Below are positions 11,761 to 23,527 of a stretch of DNA of 64,000 nt, one piece after another. How positions within the stretch are numbered: position 1 is the first letter of the stretch; the number at the start of each line of letters is the position of its first letter. A program made the position numbers and the translations under genes. The stretch is from Sipunculus nudus (lineage: Eukaryota; Annelida; Sipuncula; Golfingiida; Sipunculidae): assembly GCA_026874595.1 (NCBI GenBank), contig CM049316.1, forward strand, positions 24,267,839 to 24,331,838, read 5' to 3'. The notes under the pieces were generated by a model. That model was not told where the DNA came from. It made no database searches and saw nothing but the letters and a program-made list of their open reading frames with translations.

Positions 11761-12300
11761 TGCGGGCCGAGGATCGGATTATTTCCATATATCTACCTCC
11801 CTTATTCGCGTACATCTATCCTCCGTTATTTCCGTATTTCTCCCCTAGTTACTTATCAATTCGTCAGCACCAGATAATATTTTAAAATTAAGATAAATAG
11901 CATAGAATGAGCAAAAGGAGAATTTAGAATGTAACATAAAACTCATAAAAAATAATTATACAATTAATTTAAATAGAATAATCAGAGAGAGAAATAAATT
12001 AAAATTAAAAATCAAATTAAATAATTATAAATTTAATTTCATAAGTTAGGCCTTCATAGGTACAGGTATATGCCATGGTAAAAGCAATTTGACAGTGAAA
12101 AAGTTTAGTAAACAGAAAATACCAAATAAATAAATCAATCACAGGAAGAACGAAAAATGCAGATTTCACGAATATAACGGTGCTGTCCTCCAGTGGGAGA
12201 TGAAGGAACTAAGTCGAGTTAACCCAGAACCTCACCCCCCCCCCCCCCGGACAAGTTGAATTACAACAAAACGCTTTAGAACTAGACCTTTTCTGTTACA
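11761..12300. other. AT-rich palindrome-arm DNA without gene
   Basis: Low-complexity AAAATTAAA-rich stretch and a poly(C) run (12235-12249); mirrored at 19337-19856. Confidence 0.6.
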
Positions 12301-12314
12301 TGGATTTATTTGTC

Positions 12315-12318
<4 letters not shown>

Positions 12319-12411
<93 letters not shown>
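12319..12411. repeat. Compound (CA)n(TA)n microsatellite, left arm
   Basis: Longer than its mirror at 19228-19291; this accounts for most of the arm length difference. Confidence 0.95.
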
Positions 12412-12412
<1 letters not shown>

Positions 12413-12807
12413 TAACGTCTCTAAACAAAAAGCTTACACATAGGCAGTATAACAATATGAAAGAATTAGTTATGGAAATATGCCCAGTGGCTGTCAGCCT
12501 TGGAATCTGAATATATTCATTAAATGGAACACTGATCATTTAACATTGATCGAATCCTGGTATTCTACTACCTGATCATTGGGTCAGGACCTCACCTGAG
12601 ATAATTCTGCCACAATCTCCCCTTTAAAGTTAGAAATAAACTCTTTTAATTGCGTCCCTGTGCTCTGCGCCTTTCCATGGTGTTGTCTTGACACAGTGGA
12701 CCACCTTTCACGCGGAAGCCTCATTGTGGTGGCTGAATGTTCTGTTTATGGACCGTATCCCTTTTATTAAGTTACGTAGTTAACTTAAATTAACTATTGT
12801 TTTACAG

Positions 12808-13020
12808 AGCAATGTCAATTTGCTTGACCAACTGAACAAATACAAACAAAACATTACATTCTTTGTATATCGGGGCAGTTTACCTTAATGTGAAGGGGAG
12901 TTAGACATTATATGCCCCGCAAAATATAGTGGGGATAAACTTTTTCGCTCTGTCACTCATAGGTCCATAGAAATTGACAACTCCGAATATTTTTCTCGGA
13001 TATTTACTGCACCAAAATGA
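12808..13020 (+). pseudogene. Exon-like 70-codon ORF after a splice acceptor, left arm; carries a nonsense base
   Basis: Acceptor TTGTTTTACAG precedes an open frame beginning SNVNLLDQLNKYKQN and ending RIFTAPK then TGA. In this arm the GAA codon is TAA at 12886-12888; the other arm keeps GAA. I do not recognise the product and found no partner exons, so it may be a terminal exon of a lost gene or part of an unknown element. Confidence 0.35.
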
Positions 13021-13533
13021 AATGTAAATCATATAAATCTAGGTGACATGCAATGAAATGACGGAATAAGAGGATCACAAGAAATGATGAATATATGCAA
13101 AATTAAGAATGTGCTTAGGGATGACAAATTTAACATAGATAAAGTTCACATTTGTGCACATTATTTATGTATGTTAAGAAACAAACAAGATTAAACAAAG
13201 TGAAATATATTATAATTTGTTAATGTATGTTAAGATGTAAACGTCTTGTAAACAAAGTGAAATATGGTATAAGTTAAATGTGCAAGATATGTTTAAGAAT
13301 ATGTAAGATATTTGGACACTAGGACAGTTGAAATGTTGATAAAACATGTATATAAATATGTTGATATATAAACATGATGATATACAGCTGATCAAAACAT
13401 ATAGATTGATTTAGTAGTCATATATTATGTATAATTATAGTAAATGCATAAAATGCATTTAATTTAAGATTAAAAGTTTAATAAAGAATATGTAAACAAT
13501 GTCTTGTATGCTGGCGAGTCAAGCCTCATGTTA
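13021..13533. other. AT-rich palindrome-arm DNA without gene
   Basis: Repeats of TATGTTAAGA and AAGTGAAATAT(G) suggest a short degenerate duplication at 13190-13280. Mirrored at 18106-18617. Confidence 0.5.
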
Positions 13534-14535
13534 TGATAGAACAAAACAGAACAGAACTTTATTCAGGAAAAAAGGCCTCAGGCCCAAAGTTCCAAACATT
13601 TCAATAAATATTCAATTTAAACAAGTACATCAATCCAATGGAAGGTAGCAGTCTTATATTTCCTGCCATTAACACAAGTAACAGAACTGCATACCTACAT
13701 ACATATAAATCTGTTTTGCCATCATCTGTGAGTATAAACATAATTATACTTCAATAAACAGTTCAGAAATTACAACTATATAATGTTAAGTAACAGTCTT
13801 AAAATGACTAATCAATCGTGCCATAAACACATGTAACATTATTGCACATCTAAGTACACAATGAATCTATTTTGCTGTCAACAGTGAGTACTGTTTAAAA
13901 TACATAATTCAACCATCTATCATTTTCCGTCTCCTCAAAAACGAATTAAACACATATACAGCAACTTTTGATATTTCAAATGGATTATCTAAATTAAATA
14001 ACTTTATAAAATTTTGTTCACTTGGATAATGCAAGTCTTGTCTAATATATTTTAACCTCAAATCATGATATAATTTACACTCTTGCATAAAGTGAGCTTC
14101 ATCCTCAACAATATTGAATCCATAGCATAAACAATATTTACAGATCCTTTCTTCACGAGAAATGTTTTTATGGCGGCCCAATTCTATAGCTAATTCATGA
14201 TTTGAACATCGAAGTTTAGCTAGTGCTGTACGGTGTTGTTTATTTGGGATACAATCAACATATTTTTCTAGAGTAAGCATAGATTTAAAAGTACCATAAT
14301 AGTAGAGTTTACTGCACAATTTAATATCACCATGCCAATTTTGAATGGCCATATCTTTTATTCTCATTTCAACTTCTTTCATAAAATAATTCACATCTCC
14401 AATGTACTGTGCCATCCAAACATTTCCAAAACCAGACTGGAACAACAATGTTCTCACTTGAGATACCCAATTTGATTTACCACTATTGTCTAAATTCATC
14501 AACATGTTGTACACCTGTTTCTGATATCTATGTTC
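13534..14535 (-). mobile_element. 5'-truncated LINE, ORF2 C-terminal zinc-binding domain, left arm
   Basis: An open frame of 201 codons (14514-13909) contains LRCSNHELAIELGRHKNISR, then ICKYCLC and EDEAHFMQECKLYHDLR, a CCHC motif of the kind found at the end of LINE ORF2. No reverse-transcriptase domain remains. The 3' end reads CCTGAATAAAG followed by GTTCT-type pentamers, as in elements that end in short tandem repeats. Confidence 0.75.
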
Positions 14536-14784
14536 TGGTCATGTTATGATATTTCTATATTTATATGCTTTTTGTGTGTGTTTTTTTGGGAGGGGGGGGG
14601 AGGCAAATTAATTTATAAGTCTGTAAAATGTGGAATGAGCCCTGGTTTTATTGGTACATGTATTGAAATTGTGCTGTGTGTCCTTTTCAAGTACATCGAC
14701 CGTTAAAACGTATTTGTTGAAAGCTGTGCTGAAATGTAAATATATGTTAATTTTAAGTATTAGAACACTGTGTCTCTTTAAATG

Positions 14785-14975
14785 CAATGAGTGATAAAAC
14801 GCTCGGCTCTGTCCACTGGCGACCAAGGTTCTATAACCGGCGTTGAGAGTGGGTTGTAGGGGTTTTCTCCTTGTCTTCAGATTCCACCCATCCCTAAGGA
14901 ATGCAACCATCCAAGCCATGAAGAGTGCTTTGTATTAGTAATTATAACTAGTTGTACAATCCATGTAAAATACAT
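14785..14975 (+). mobile_element. Diverged SINE of the same family, left arm
   Basis: Contains AAAACGCTCGGCTCTGTCC, then GAGAGTGGGTTGTAGGGG and the tail CATGAAGAGTGCTTTGTATT, each block alignable with the SINE at 15140-15344. Its B box is eroded. Confidence 0.6.
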
Positions 14976-15139
14976 TATTTGTTTATTAGTTATATTTCCG
15001 AGTGAATACTTGCATGGCAGTTTACACACACGTTAAGGAACACACATGTTTCAGGTGATGTATAGGTCAGGTGTATAGTTTCAGTGACCCTTTATCTTGA
15101 AGTGATGGTGCGGTTTTTATACATTTATTATAAACTTTT

Positions 15140-15344
15140 ATTTTACGAGGAGTGTACAAATAGTTATTTTAACTAATCAAGGCACTCTCCATGAATCCGA
15201 TGATGGCGTTCGGTGGCCTGTACGGGTGGAGGAACGGGAAACGTGGACGGGAAACTAAACCCACTCTGATAGCCACACCGGGGATCGAACCCGGGTCACC
15301 AGCGGAGACAGCCAAGCGTTTTACCCCTTGACTGTCCAGGCCCC
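15140..15344 (-). mobile_element. tRNA-derived SINE, copy in left palindrome arm
   Basis: On the minus strand it starts GGGGCCTGGACAGTCAAGGG and has a good B box, GGTTCGATCCCCG. The body includes GTGGCTATCAGAGTGGGTTT. The tail CATGGAGAGTGCCTTGATTA is shared with other copies in this window. The head has cloverleaf-like spacing but is not a functional tRNA. Confidence 0.75.
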
Positions 15345-15499
15345 ATTCTTTGCTTGCATGAAGACAGAATCAGTACATATATAAAGGCTCACAACATTAT
15401 TCTGTATAATACGCTATTTTTTTAAATTAAGCCTGTTGTTTTTACTTTGTATTGAATGAGAATTAGGTTATATTCGATAAAGACGGTATGTTATTAAAA

Positions 15500-15877
15500 A
15501 TCCTTTCCAATAAGCTGACATTGACTTCGCCTTTCCCGCTAAGCGCCCAAATAGGGGGGGGGGGGGGGGGAGGTGCGGGTCATGATGATTAAGAAAAAAA
15601 AGTTGACATTTTTAGGCACTTGCATCAGACAGTTTTGTTTCTGATAAGTTGTTTCAAGGAAACATTGATACAATATGCAATTTTCATGAGCCCTACATTT
15701 TTGCATCATGTGCACAAGGTCATAAATTATTTTCAATTAAATGTAGTTAACGTTTCTTATTTTTTAATAATACATGGAAGCACAACACTTATAAAAAGTA
15801 TGTTTTATGTATGGAAAAGAAGTATTTTAAGATAACAACGGGAAAGGCGAAGTCAATGTCAGCTTATTGGAAAGGAT
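15500..15877. repeat. Nested foldback: 39-bp inverted repeat around a 300-bp loop
   Basis: The stem 15500-15538 and 15839-15877 appears exact by eye (CCTTTCCAATAAGCTGACAT and onward). Its left half begins exactly where the left palindrome arm ends. It could be a MITE with 39-bp TIRs or a scar of template switching. Confidence 0.85.
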
Positions 15878-16138
15878 CATATTATGAAAATAGCTGGTAA
15901 ATTATTGAGTATTTACAAGTGTGCTGATTCTTTCATGCACAATCACCACAGTTCAAATATAGCATGTAAAGGGGGTAGGACGACGCCTAATGGTTACAGT
16001 TTTGGATATCGGTGTGTAGGTCCTTAGTTCGATCCCCGTCTCAGTGTCTTAATATCTCAATGTCTCAATTGCATAATTGTGAAATCTCACCAGGATCCAA
16101 AAGATTCGCTCTAATGTCTTAACAATCGGTTATGGCGT
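15502..16138. other. Palindrome spacer with a nested hairpin and a tRNA-like segment
   Basis: 637 bp not shared by the arms. The left part is the loop of a 39-bp inverted repeat (15500-15538 with 15839-15877). The right part contains a tRNA-like stretch at about 15971-16050. A poly(G) run lies at 15556-15570. No gene is seen. Confidence 0.8.
15971..16050 (+). mobile_element. tRNA-like SINE head (fragment)
   Basis: GGGGTAGGACGACGCCTAATGG, then 40 bases on AGTTCGATCCCCG, which resembles a pol III B box. It is followed by a short degenerate TCAGTGTC/TCAATGTC repeat. Confidence 0.4.
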
Positions 16139-16295
16139 ATTTTTAATAACATACCGTCTTTATCGAATATAACCTAATTCTCATTCAATACAAAGTAAAA
16201 ACAACAGGCTTAATTTAAAAAAATAGCGTATTATACAGAATAATGTTGTGAGCCTTTATATATGTACTGATTCTGTCTTCATGCAAGCAAAGAAT

Positions 16296-16500
16296 GGGGC
16301 CTGGACAGTCAAGGGGTAAAACGCTTGGCTGTCTCCGCTGGTGACCCGGGTTCGATCCCCGGTGTGGCTATCAGAGTGGGTTTAGTTTCCCGTCCACGTT
16401 TCCCGTTCCTCCACCCGTACAGGCCACCGAACGCCATCATCGGATTCATGGAGAGTGCCTTGATTAGTTAAAATAACTATTTGTACACTCCTCGTAAAAT
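16296..16500 (+). mobile_element. tRNA-derived SINE, mirror copy in right palindrome arm
   Basis: Mirror of 15140-15344, present because of the palindrome rather than by separate insertion. Confidence 0.75.
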
Positions 16501-16664
16501 AAAAGTTTATAATAAATGTATAAAAACCGCACCATCACTTCAAGATAAAGGGTCACTGAAACTATACACCTGACCTATACATCACCTGAAACATGTGTGT
16601 TCCTTAACGTGTGTGTAAACTGCCATGCAAGTATTCACTCGGAAATATAACTAATAAACAAATA

Positions 16665-16855
16665 ATGTATTTTACATGGATTGTACAACTAGTTATAATT
16701 ACTAATACAAAGCACTCTTCATGGCTTGGATGGTTGCATTCCTTAGGGATGGGTGGAATCTGAAGACAAGGAGAAAACCCCTACAACCCACTCTCAACGC
16801 CGGTTATAGAACCTTGGTCGCCAGTGGACAGAGCCGAGCGTTTTATCACTCATTG
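16665..16855 (-). mobile_element. Diverged SINE, mirror copy in right arm
   Basis: Mirror of 14785-14975. Confidence 0.6.
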
Positions 16856-17103
16856 CATTTAAAGAGACACAGTGTTCTAATACTTAAAATTAACATATAT
16901 TTACATTTCAGCACAGCTTTCAACAAATACGTTTTAACGGTCGATGTACTTGAAAAGGACACACAGCACAATTTCAATACATGTACCAATAAAACCAGGG
17001 CTCATTCCACATTTTACAGACTTATAAATTAATTTGCCTCCCCCCCTCCCAAAAAACACACACAAAAAGCATATAAATATAGAAATATCATAACATGACC
17101 AGA

Positions 17104-18105
17104 ACATAGATATCAGAAACAGGTGTACAACATGTTGATGAATTTAGACAATAGTGGTAAATCAAATTGGGTATCTCAAGTGAGAACATTGTTGTTCCAG
17201 TCTGGTTTTGGAAATGTTTGGATGGCACAGTACATTGGAGATGTGAATTATTTTATGAAAGAAGTTGAAATGAGAATAAAAGATATGGCCATTCAAAATT
17301 GGCATGGTGATATTAAATTGTGCAGTAAACTCTACTATTATGGTACTTTTAAATCTATGCTTACTCTAGAAAAATATGTTGATTGTATCCCAAATAAACA
17401 ACACCGTACAGCACTAGCTAAACTTCGATGTTCAAATCAAGAATTAGCTATAGAATTGGGCCGCCATAAAAACATTTCTCGTGAAGAAAGGATCTGTAAA
17501 TATTGTTTATGCTATGGATTCAATATTGTTGAGGATGAAGCTCACTTTATGCAAGAGTGTAAATTATATCATGATTTGAGGTTAAAATATATTAGACAAG
17601 ACTTGCATTATCCAAGTGAACAAAATTTTATAAAGTTATTTAATTTAGATAATCCATTTGAAATATCAAAAGTTGCTGTATATGTGTTTAATTCGTTTTT
17701 GAGGAGACGGAAAATGATAGATTGTTGAATTATGTATTTTAAACAGTACTCACTGTTGACAGCAAAATAGATTCATTGTGTACTTAGATGTGCAATAATG
17801 TTACATGTGTTTATGGCACGATTGATTAGTCATTTTAAGACTGTTACTTAACATTATATAGTTGTAATTTCTGAACTGTTTATTGAAGTGTAATTATGTT
17901 TATACTCACAGATGATGGCAAAACAGATTTATATGTATGTAGGTATGCAGTTCTGTTACTTGTGTTAATGGCAGAAAATATAAGACTGCTACCTTCCATT
18001 GGATTGATGTACTTGTTTAAATTGAATATTTATTGAAATGTTTGGAACTTTGGGCCTGAGGCCTTTTTTCCTGAATAAAGTTCTGTTCTGTTCTGTTCTA
18101 TCATA
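17104..18105 (+). mobile_element. 5'-truncated LINE, mirror copy in right arm
   Basis: Mirror of 13534-14535; the 201-codon frame is at 17123-17728. It differs from the left copy at two residues (His/Gln in LRCSN-ELAI, and the final Gly/Cys). The frame is intact in both arms, which argues for recent duplication rather than selection. Confidence 0.75.
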
Positions 18106-18617
18106 ACATGAGGCTTGACTCGCCAGCATACAAGACATTGTTTACATATTCTTTATTAAACTTTTAATCTTAAATTAAATGCATTTTATGCATTTACTAT
18201 AATTATACATAATATATGACTACTAAATTCAATCTATATGTTTTGATCAGCTGTATATCATCATGTTTATATATCAACATATTTATATACATGTTTTATC
18301 AACATTTCAACTGTCCTAGTGTCCAAATATCTTACATATTCTTAAACATATCTTGCACATTCAACTTATACTATATTTCACTTTGTTTACAAGACGTTTA
18401 CATCTTAACATACATTAACAAATTATAATATATTTCACTTTGTTTAATCTTGTTTGTTTCTTAACATACATAAATAATGTGCACAAATGTGAACTTTATC
18501 TATGTTAAATTTGTCATCCCTAAGCACATTCTTAATTTTGCATATATTCATCATTTCTTGTGATCCTCTTATTCCGTCATTTCATTGCATGTCACCTAGA
18601 TTTATATGATTTACATT

Positions 18618-18830
18618 TCATTTTGGTGCAGTAAATATCCGAGAAAAATATTCGGAGTTGTCAATTTCTATGGACCTATGAGTGACAGAGCGAAAAAGTT
18701 TATCCCCACTATATTTTGCGGGGCATATAATGTCTAACTCCCCTTCACATTCAGGTAAACTGCCCCGATATACAAAGAATGTAATGTTTTGTTTGTATTT
18801 GTTCAGTTGGTCAAGCAAATTGACATTGCT
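18618..18830 (-). other. Exon-like 70-codon ORF, intact mirror copy in right arm
   Basis: The same sequence as 12808-13020 on the other strand, without the premature stop. It contains VYRGSLPECEGELDIICPAK, then SVTHRSIEIDNSEYFSR. The function is not recognised. Confidence 0.35.
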
Positions 18831-19225
18831 CTGTAAAACAATAGTTAATTTAAGTTAACTACGTAACTTAATAAAAGGGATACGGTCCATAAACAGAACA
18901 TTCAGCCACCACAATGAGGCTTCCGCGTGAAAGGTGGTCCACTGTGTCAAGACAACACCATGGAAAGGCGCAGAGCACAGGGACGCAATTAAAAGAGTTT
19001 ATTTCTAAATTTAAAGGGGAGATTGTGGCAGAATTATCTCAGGTGAGGTCCTGACCCAATGATCAGGTAGTAGAATACCAGGATTCGATCAATGTTAAAT
19101 GATCAGTGTTCCATTTAATGAATATATTCAGATTCCAAGGCTGACAGCCACTGGGCATATTTCCATAACTAATTCTTTCATATTGCTATACTGCCTATGT
19201 GTAAGCTTTTTGTTTAGAGACGTTA

Positions 19226-19227
<2 letters not shown>

Positions 19228-19291
<64 letters not shown>
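19228..19291. repeat. Compound (TA)n(TG)n microsatellite, right arm
   Basis: Shorter mirror of 12319-12411. Confidence 0.95.
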
Positions 19292-19295
<4 letters not shown>

Positions 19296-19856
19296 AAATG
19301 ACAAATAAATCCATGTAACAGAAAAGGTCTAGTTCTAAAGCGTTTTGTTGTAATTCAACTTGTCCGGGGGGGGGGGGGGGGGTGAGGTTCTGGGTTAACT
19401 CGACTTAGTTCCTTCATCTGCCACTGGAGGACAGCACCGTTATATTCGTGAAATCTGCATTTTTCGTTCTTCCTGTGATTGATTTATTTATTTGGTATTT
19501 TCTGTTCACTAAACTTTTTCACTGTCAAATTGCTTTTACCATGGCATATATCTGTACCTATGAAGGCCTAACTTATGAAATTAAATTTATAATTATTTAA
19601 TTTGATTTTTAATTTTAATTTATTTCTCTGTCTGATTATTCTATTTAAATTAATTGTATAATTATTTTTTATGAGTTTTATGTTACATTCTAAATTCTCC
19701 TTTTGCTCATTCTATGCTATTTATCTTAATTTTAAAATATTATCTGGTGCTGACGAATTGATAAGTAACTAGGGGAGAAATACGGAAATAACGGAGGATA
19801 GATGTACGCGAATAAGGGAGGTAGATATATGGAAATAATCCGATCCTCGGCCCGCA

Positions 19857-20177
19857 TTTCAGCACACGAGGAAATTCTTTTACTGTGCAGCACATAGTCG
19901 GAAAGCGCCATATCGGTCCTCTGACATTACGACCAGATTACTGGCTGTTAGAGTGCCATTACATCTAGCTCTGAGGAACGCATTATTAGGCTCCATGAGG
20001 ATGCAAATATTTTCGTCACTTTTGACGACGCCTTTTGACCTACAGGTACACTTTGTATTGACATAAACCAAACTAATAGTTAGCATTTTAGTATACTTTC
20101 TAACAACATTTAACATGAGCGATAAAAGTTCCGTTTTCACTCAGCATATCCGTAAACCCCTCCGCATGTGCATTGCT
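19857..20177. repeat. Dispersed repeat, mirror copy in right arm
   Basis: Mirror of 11440-11760. Confidence 0.55.
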
Positions 20178-20267
20178 CGCACGGTTTTATGACCTAATTA
20201 TTAATCCTAAACGTGTGAAAGGACATCTTAGACTGTTTTCTTAAATAAAACTGATTGAAGATTCTAT

Positions 20268-20445
20268 AAAAAAAAACCTACACATGGGTTCCACCAAGAA
20301 CCTTTTAAGGTTCCCCACTCAGTCCATCGTGTAGAACCTTGGAGGGTTCTTCTAAGAACCTCTGAAGAGGTTCTTCATGTAACCTTATCGGTTCTTTAAT
20401 AGAACCTTCGAGAGGTTCCAAAAAAACACCCCGCTTGAAGGTTCT
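20268..20445. repeat. GGTTCT/AGAACC-rich foldback element, mirror copy in right arm
   Basis: Mirror of 11175-11350. Confidence 0.6.
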
Positions 20446-20619
20446 ATCTGGAATAAACAGAGATGCCAAACACAAGCCTAGTGGCAGCTTACACAAGGAA
20501 ACCATGACCAAACAGGAAGTTGTTAATTAGTAACCAATCAGCCTGTACCCCGCTGCCTTTTTGCATGATATGTACATGATTCCTATGCCTCTTCCGTCCT
20601 ATATGTCCTAAGGCCTTGG

Positions 20620-21132
20620 TCATTAATGAAGTTTATTTGATGAGCTTATGGGTATCACTTACCAGCAATCCGACATGCATTGAGGATTTTTTTGCAGGTT
20701 TTTACACCTTGATGTAAAAATTACAACCTGTTTTTACATGAAATTCTTATATTAGGTCAATAATGAAGTTTATTTGTTGAGTCATAAATACTATTTTTTT
20801 TATTACAAACACAAGTTACATATAGCAAAGTACATTGTACATCGTGACAGTGTGATGACAGTGACAATACATACATACAAATACAAATGACAAGGTATAT
20901 TACGGAAGTAAAAATGTTCTTGTGATTTGAAATGTGGGATAAATAATGGTTTTTTATAATGTATTATTCGTTTTTATGTGTATGGTTTGAAAGTTTTTCC
21001 ACTTTTGAATATGTATCACCATTTTACCTTTCGTCCTTGCAATATATTCTCCAATTTTATAAATTTGTGTGAAATATGTTTTATACATAGAGAATACTGG
21101 TAATTTCCCCTCTGCATTTCCATGTATGTATT

Positions 21133-21164
<32 letters not shown>

Positions 21165-22060
21165 ATTTAATAATAATTAATAGAGTATCTAGTAAGCTGT
21201 CGCCTCATGTTTCAAGTATTAATATTGTTTCTGTTAATGTATTACTTAAGTTTGAAAGTTGTTCCAGGTCTTTTTACCAGCTCTTAAATGCTACTAATAA
21301 ATGATAGGTTACCTCACAGCGATAAAATATATGTAAGTTTCTTTTTCTTTAAAAAAAGAACAAAGCTCAGTTTCGCTTATTTTTAGTTTATAAAGAAGTG
21401 GATGAAGTGGTAAAATCCTATGTAATAATTTAAATTGAAAGATTTCTCTTAGTTTCTCTGAAATAGTAATAATGACAATATTCAGGAATGCCTTAAAGAT
21501 ATTTTCTTTATTTTGTAAACTTAGTTCACCAATCCATTTCTCTGTTTGCTTTCTGGTTTCATATAGACAGAATCAATTATATTTAAGTATACATACCGTG
21601 CCATGTTTTTCTTATTTATTATTTTGTCCACCGTGTATTCCTGTGCTTTTAGACTAAAGTTATTTTTTATCTCTCTTTATCAAGAAGTTGGAATTGCGTT
21701 CACTTAACCTGCATATTTTATAAAGTTTGTACTAACTTTGTATTTGTTAATGAATTCTTTATAAGTCAAAATTGCTAAATAGTTACCCGATTTTTTTGTT
21801 ATGTCAGAAAGAGAGTTGATACCTGTAGTATGTAATTTCTATAGATATAGTAGTCATAAATACTACTTATTAGAAGTCCCAAATGCATCTTATTTTTAGT
21901 TTTTTACACATGGGTGTGAAAAACCTGTTTTTGTACATGACATTAATACATTATATCTTAAATGAAGTTTATATGTTGTACTTATAGATACCACTCAACA
22001 GATATCCCACATGGATCAAGGTTATTTATAGTTTTTTACACATGGTGTAAAAACTTGGTT
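20620..22060. repeat. Degenerate ~140-bp tandem repeat, mirror copy in right arm
   Basis: Mirror of 9560-10995. Confidence 0.65.
20794..21851 (-). mobile_element. Tx1/L1-like LINE 3' fragment, mirror copy in right arm
   Basis: Mirror of 9768-10822, with the same 14-bp duplication at 20780-20793 and 21852-21865. The insertion therefore predates palindrome formation. Confidence 0.75.
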
Positions 22061-22397
22061 GTTTTTCGTAACGTTGATTAAAGTTAATTAACGATGTGAA
22101 TAACGTCAATGTAAAAAACTTGCCAACCCTGAACAAAACTGCATTGGAAACCTAGTATAAATCTGTCATACGACCGATACTTAAATATGCTTGTGAAACC
22201 TTGGATGAGTATACACATCTGGAAGCTGAACAAGTTAACGTGTTCAATTTTCGGCGGCAAGGATAGTGACTGGGGTAAAAAAGGGCACTAGCAATGAGTT
22301 GATGTATATAGAGAGAGACCGGTTTACAAAAATTAGCTGAAACACGAACAAAAATTAGAAGGAAATTTACCAATGCCACCAATATATTTATGCCAAT

Positions 22398-23480
22398 CAT
22401 GCAAGCTAGACTCTCAGCCGTCGCCCTCCACTCTAACATTTTTTTTCTGGAGCCGCCACTGTTGGCTTTGCTTATAAGATAAAAAGAACCGACAGTTAGT
22501 GAGAATTGTGTGTGTTTTACTAGGAGTAAACGCTCTTGTCCTGCCAGATCTAAAAGAAAATATTCAGGCATTGGTTATATATAAAAAATGTAGATTTCAA
22601 TATTACAAAAATATAAGTAATGAACTGTTCTGGCCAGTAATAATAATAGGCAATGATAATATTAAGAAATAGTCTATTCTTATTAATGTCTGCTCACTTG
22701 AGCAAGCAAGGGGTATGAAATACAAGTTTCCCAAGCATTCTGCATTCGGGCATAAAGCTGACATAAAGAAAAATCCAAAGGTTGTTTTTAAAACAAGCAT
22801 GGTGTTCCGTATAAGTTGCTGAAAATAAAAATAAAGAATTTTCAACAGTTTTAAGGAGTAGGGGTAAATATTAATATCTGCCACTGGTGATAAATGTAAC
22901 TGCCACATTTGACATACTCTGAGAAAGCTTTAGAACTTAGCTATGTACTAAGATCAAATTTGTTATGACATCTTTTGTATTCATGAAGTTAACCAAATTT
23001 TGTGGAAAGGTCGATGCAGCTCAAAGGTTATCTTTTCATATAGGGTCAATCATACTTCTTTAAAGTGTTAATAGATTTTTGAAAATCCTAACTATTCTTT
23101 ACAGATTTATAAGTTTGATACCAGACCATCAATTTCTTTCATCCATCGCCTCATGGGAAATCAAATATAAGAAATCATAAATATAAATATAATTAATCCT
23201 AGCCCAGCAAATGACATTTTCATTTGAAAGTTCAGTGTTTAACTAATTTTACTAAGTATACCATAGGATGTGCTGAAAAAAAACGCTTTAGCACAATTTA
23301 AATAATTACGCAGAAGGCATAGGATCTACACAGCTGACGGATGTGAGCTTCTTACATATGTCTGTATCCTGCCACGCACGCATTCCGTCTGATATAATAT
23401 TTATAAATCAAGATAAACTTTATTTTGTTCGGTATTTTAAGTGGATTGTTTAATTAATTTTATGATTTTATATATATGTG

Positions 23481-23485
<5 letters not shown>
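22398..23485. other. Intergenic DNA right of the palindrome, no gene seen
   Basis: Unique AT-rich sequence; no motif or splice-bounded frame stands out. Confidence 0.6.

Positions 23486-23525
<40 letters not shown>
23486..23525. repeat. (TA)n microsatellite
   Basis: TA run abutting the SINE at 23525. Confidence 0.95.

Positions 23526-23527
<2 letters not shown>

Larger units (their letters stand above)
9222..15501. repeat. Left arm of a giant palindrome
   Basis: The arm is the reverse complement of 16139-22397. Paired coordinates sum to 31640 near the centre and about 31617-31619 in the outer half. The step comes mainly from a length difference in one TG/TA microsatellite (12319-12411 against 19228-19291). 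Between the arms I found single-base differences and small indels, so they are near-identical but not exact copies. Contents: ~140-bp repeats, LINE fragments, a GGTTCT element, an exon-like ORF and two SINEs. Confidence 0.97.
16139..22397. repeat. Right arm of the giant palindrome
   Basis: Mirror of 9222-15501; the outer match ends at the reverse complement of ATTGGCATAAATATATTGG. All features of the left arm recur here on the opposite strand. The DNA outside both ends is unique and unrelated. Confidence 0.97.

Noticed and set aside
16296-16370. Functional tRNA gene in the palindrome arm
   Set aside because: The B box is good, but the acceptor stem does not pair well and it continues into a conserved non-tRNA body; it is a SINE.
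9222-22397. The palindrome as a giant TIR transposon
   Set aside because: No transposase, no flanking duplication at 9221/22398, and the arms contain unrelated nested elements; an inverted duplication fits better.
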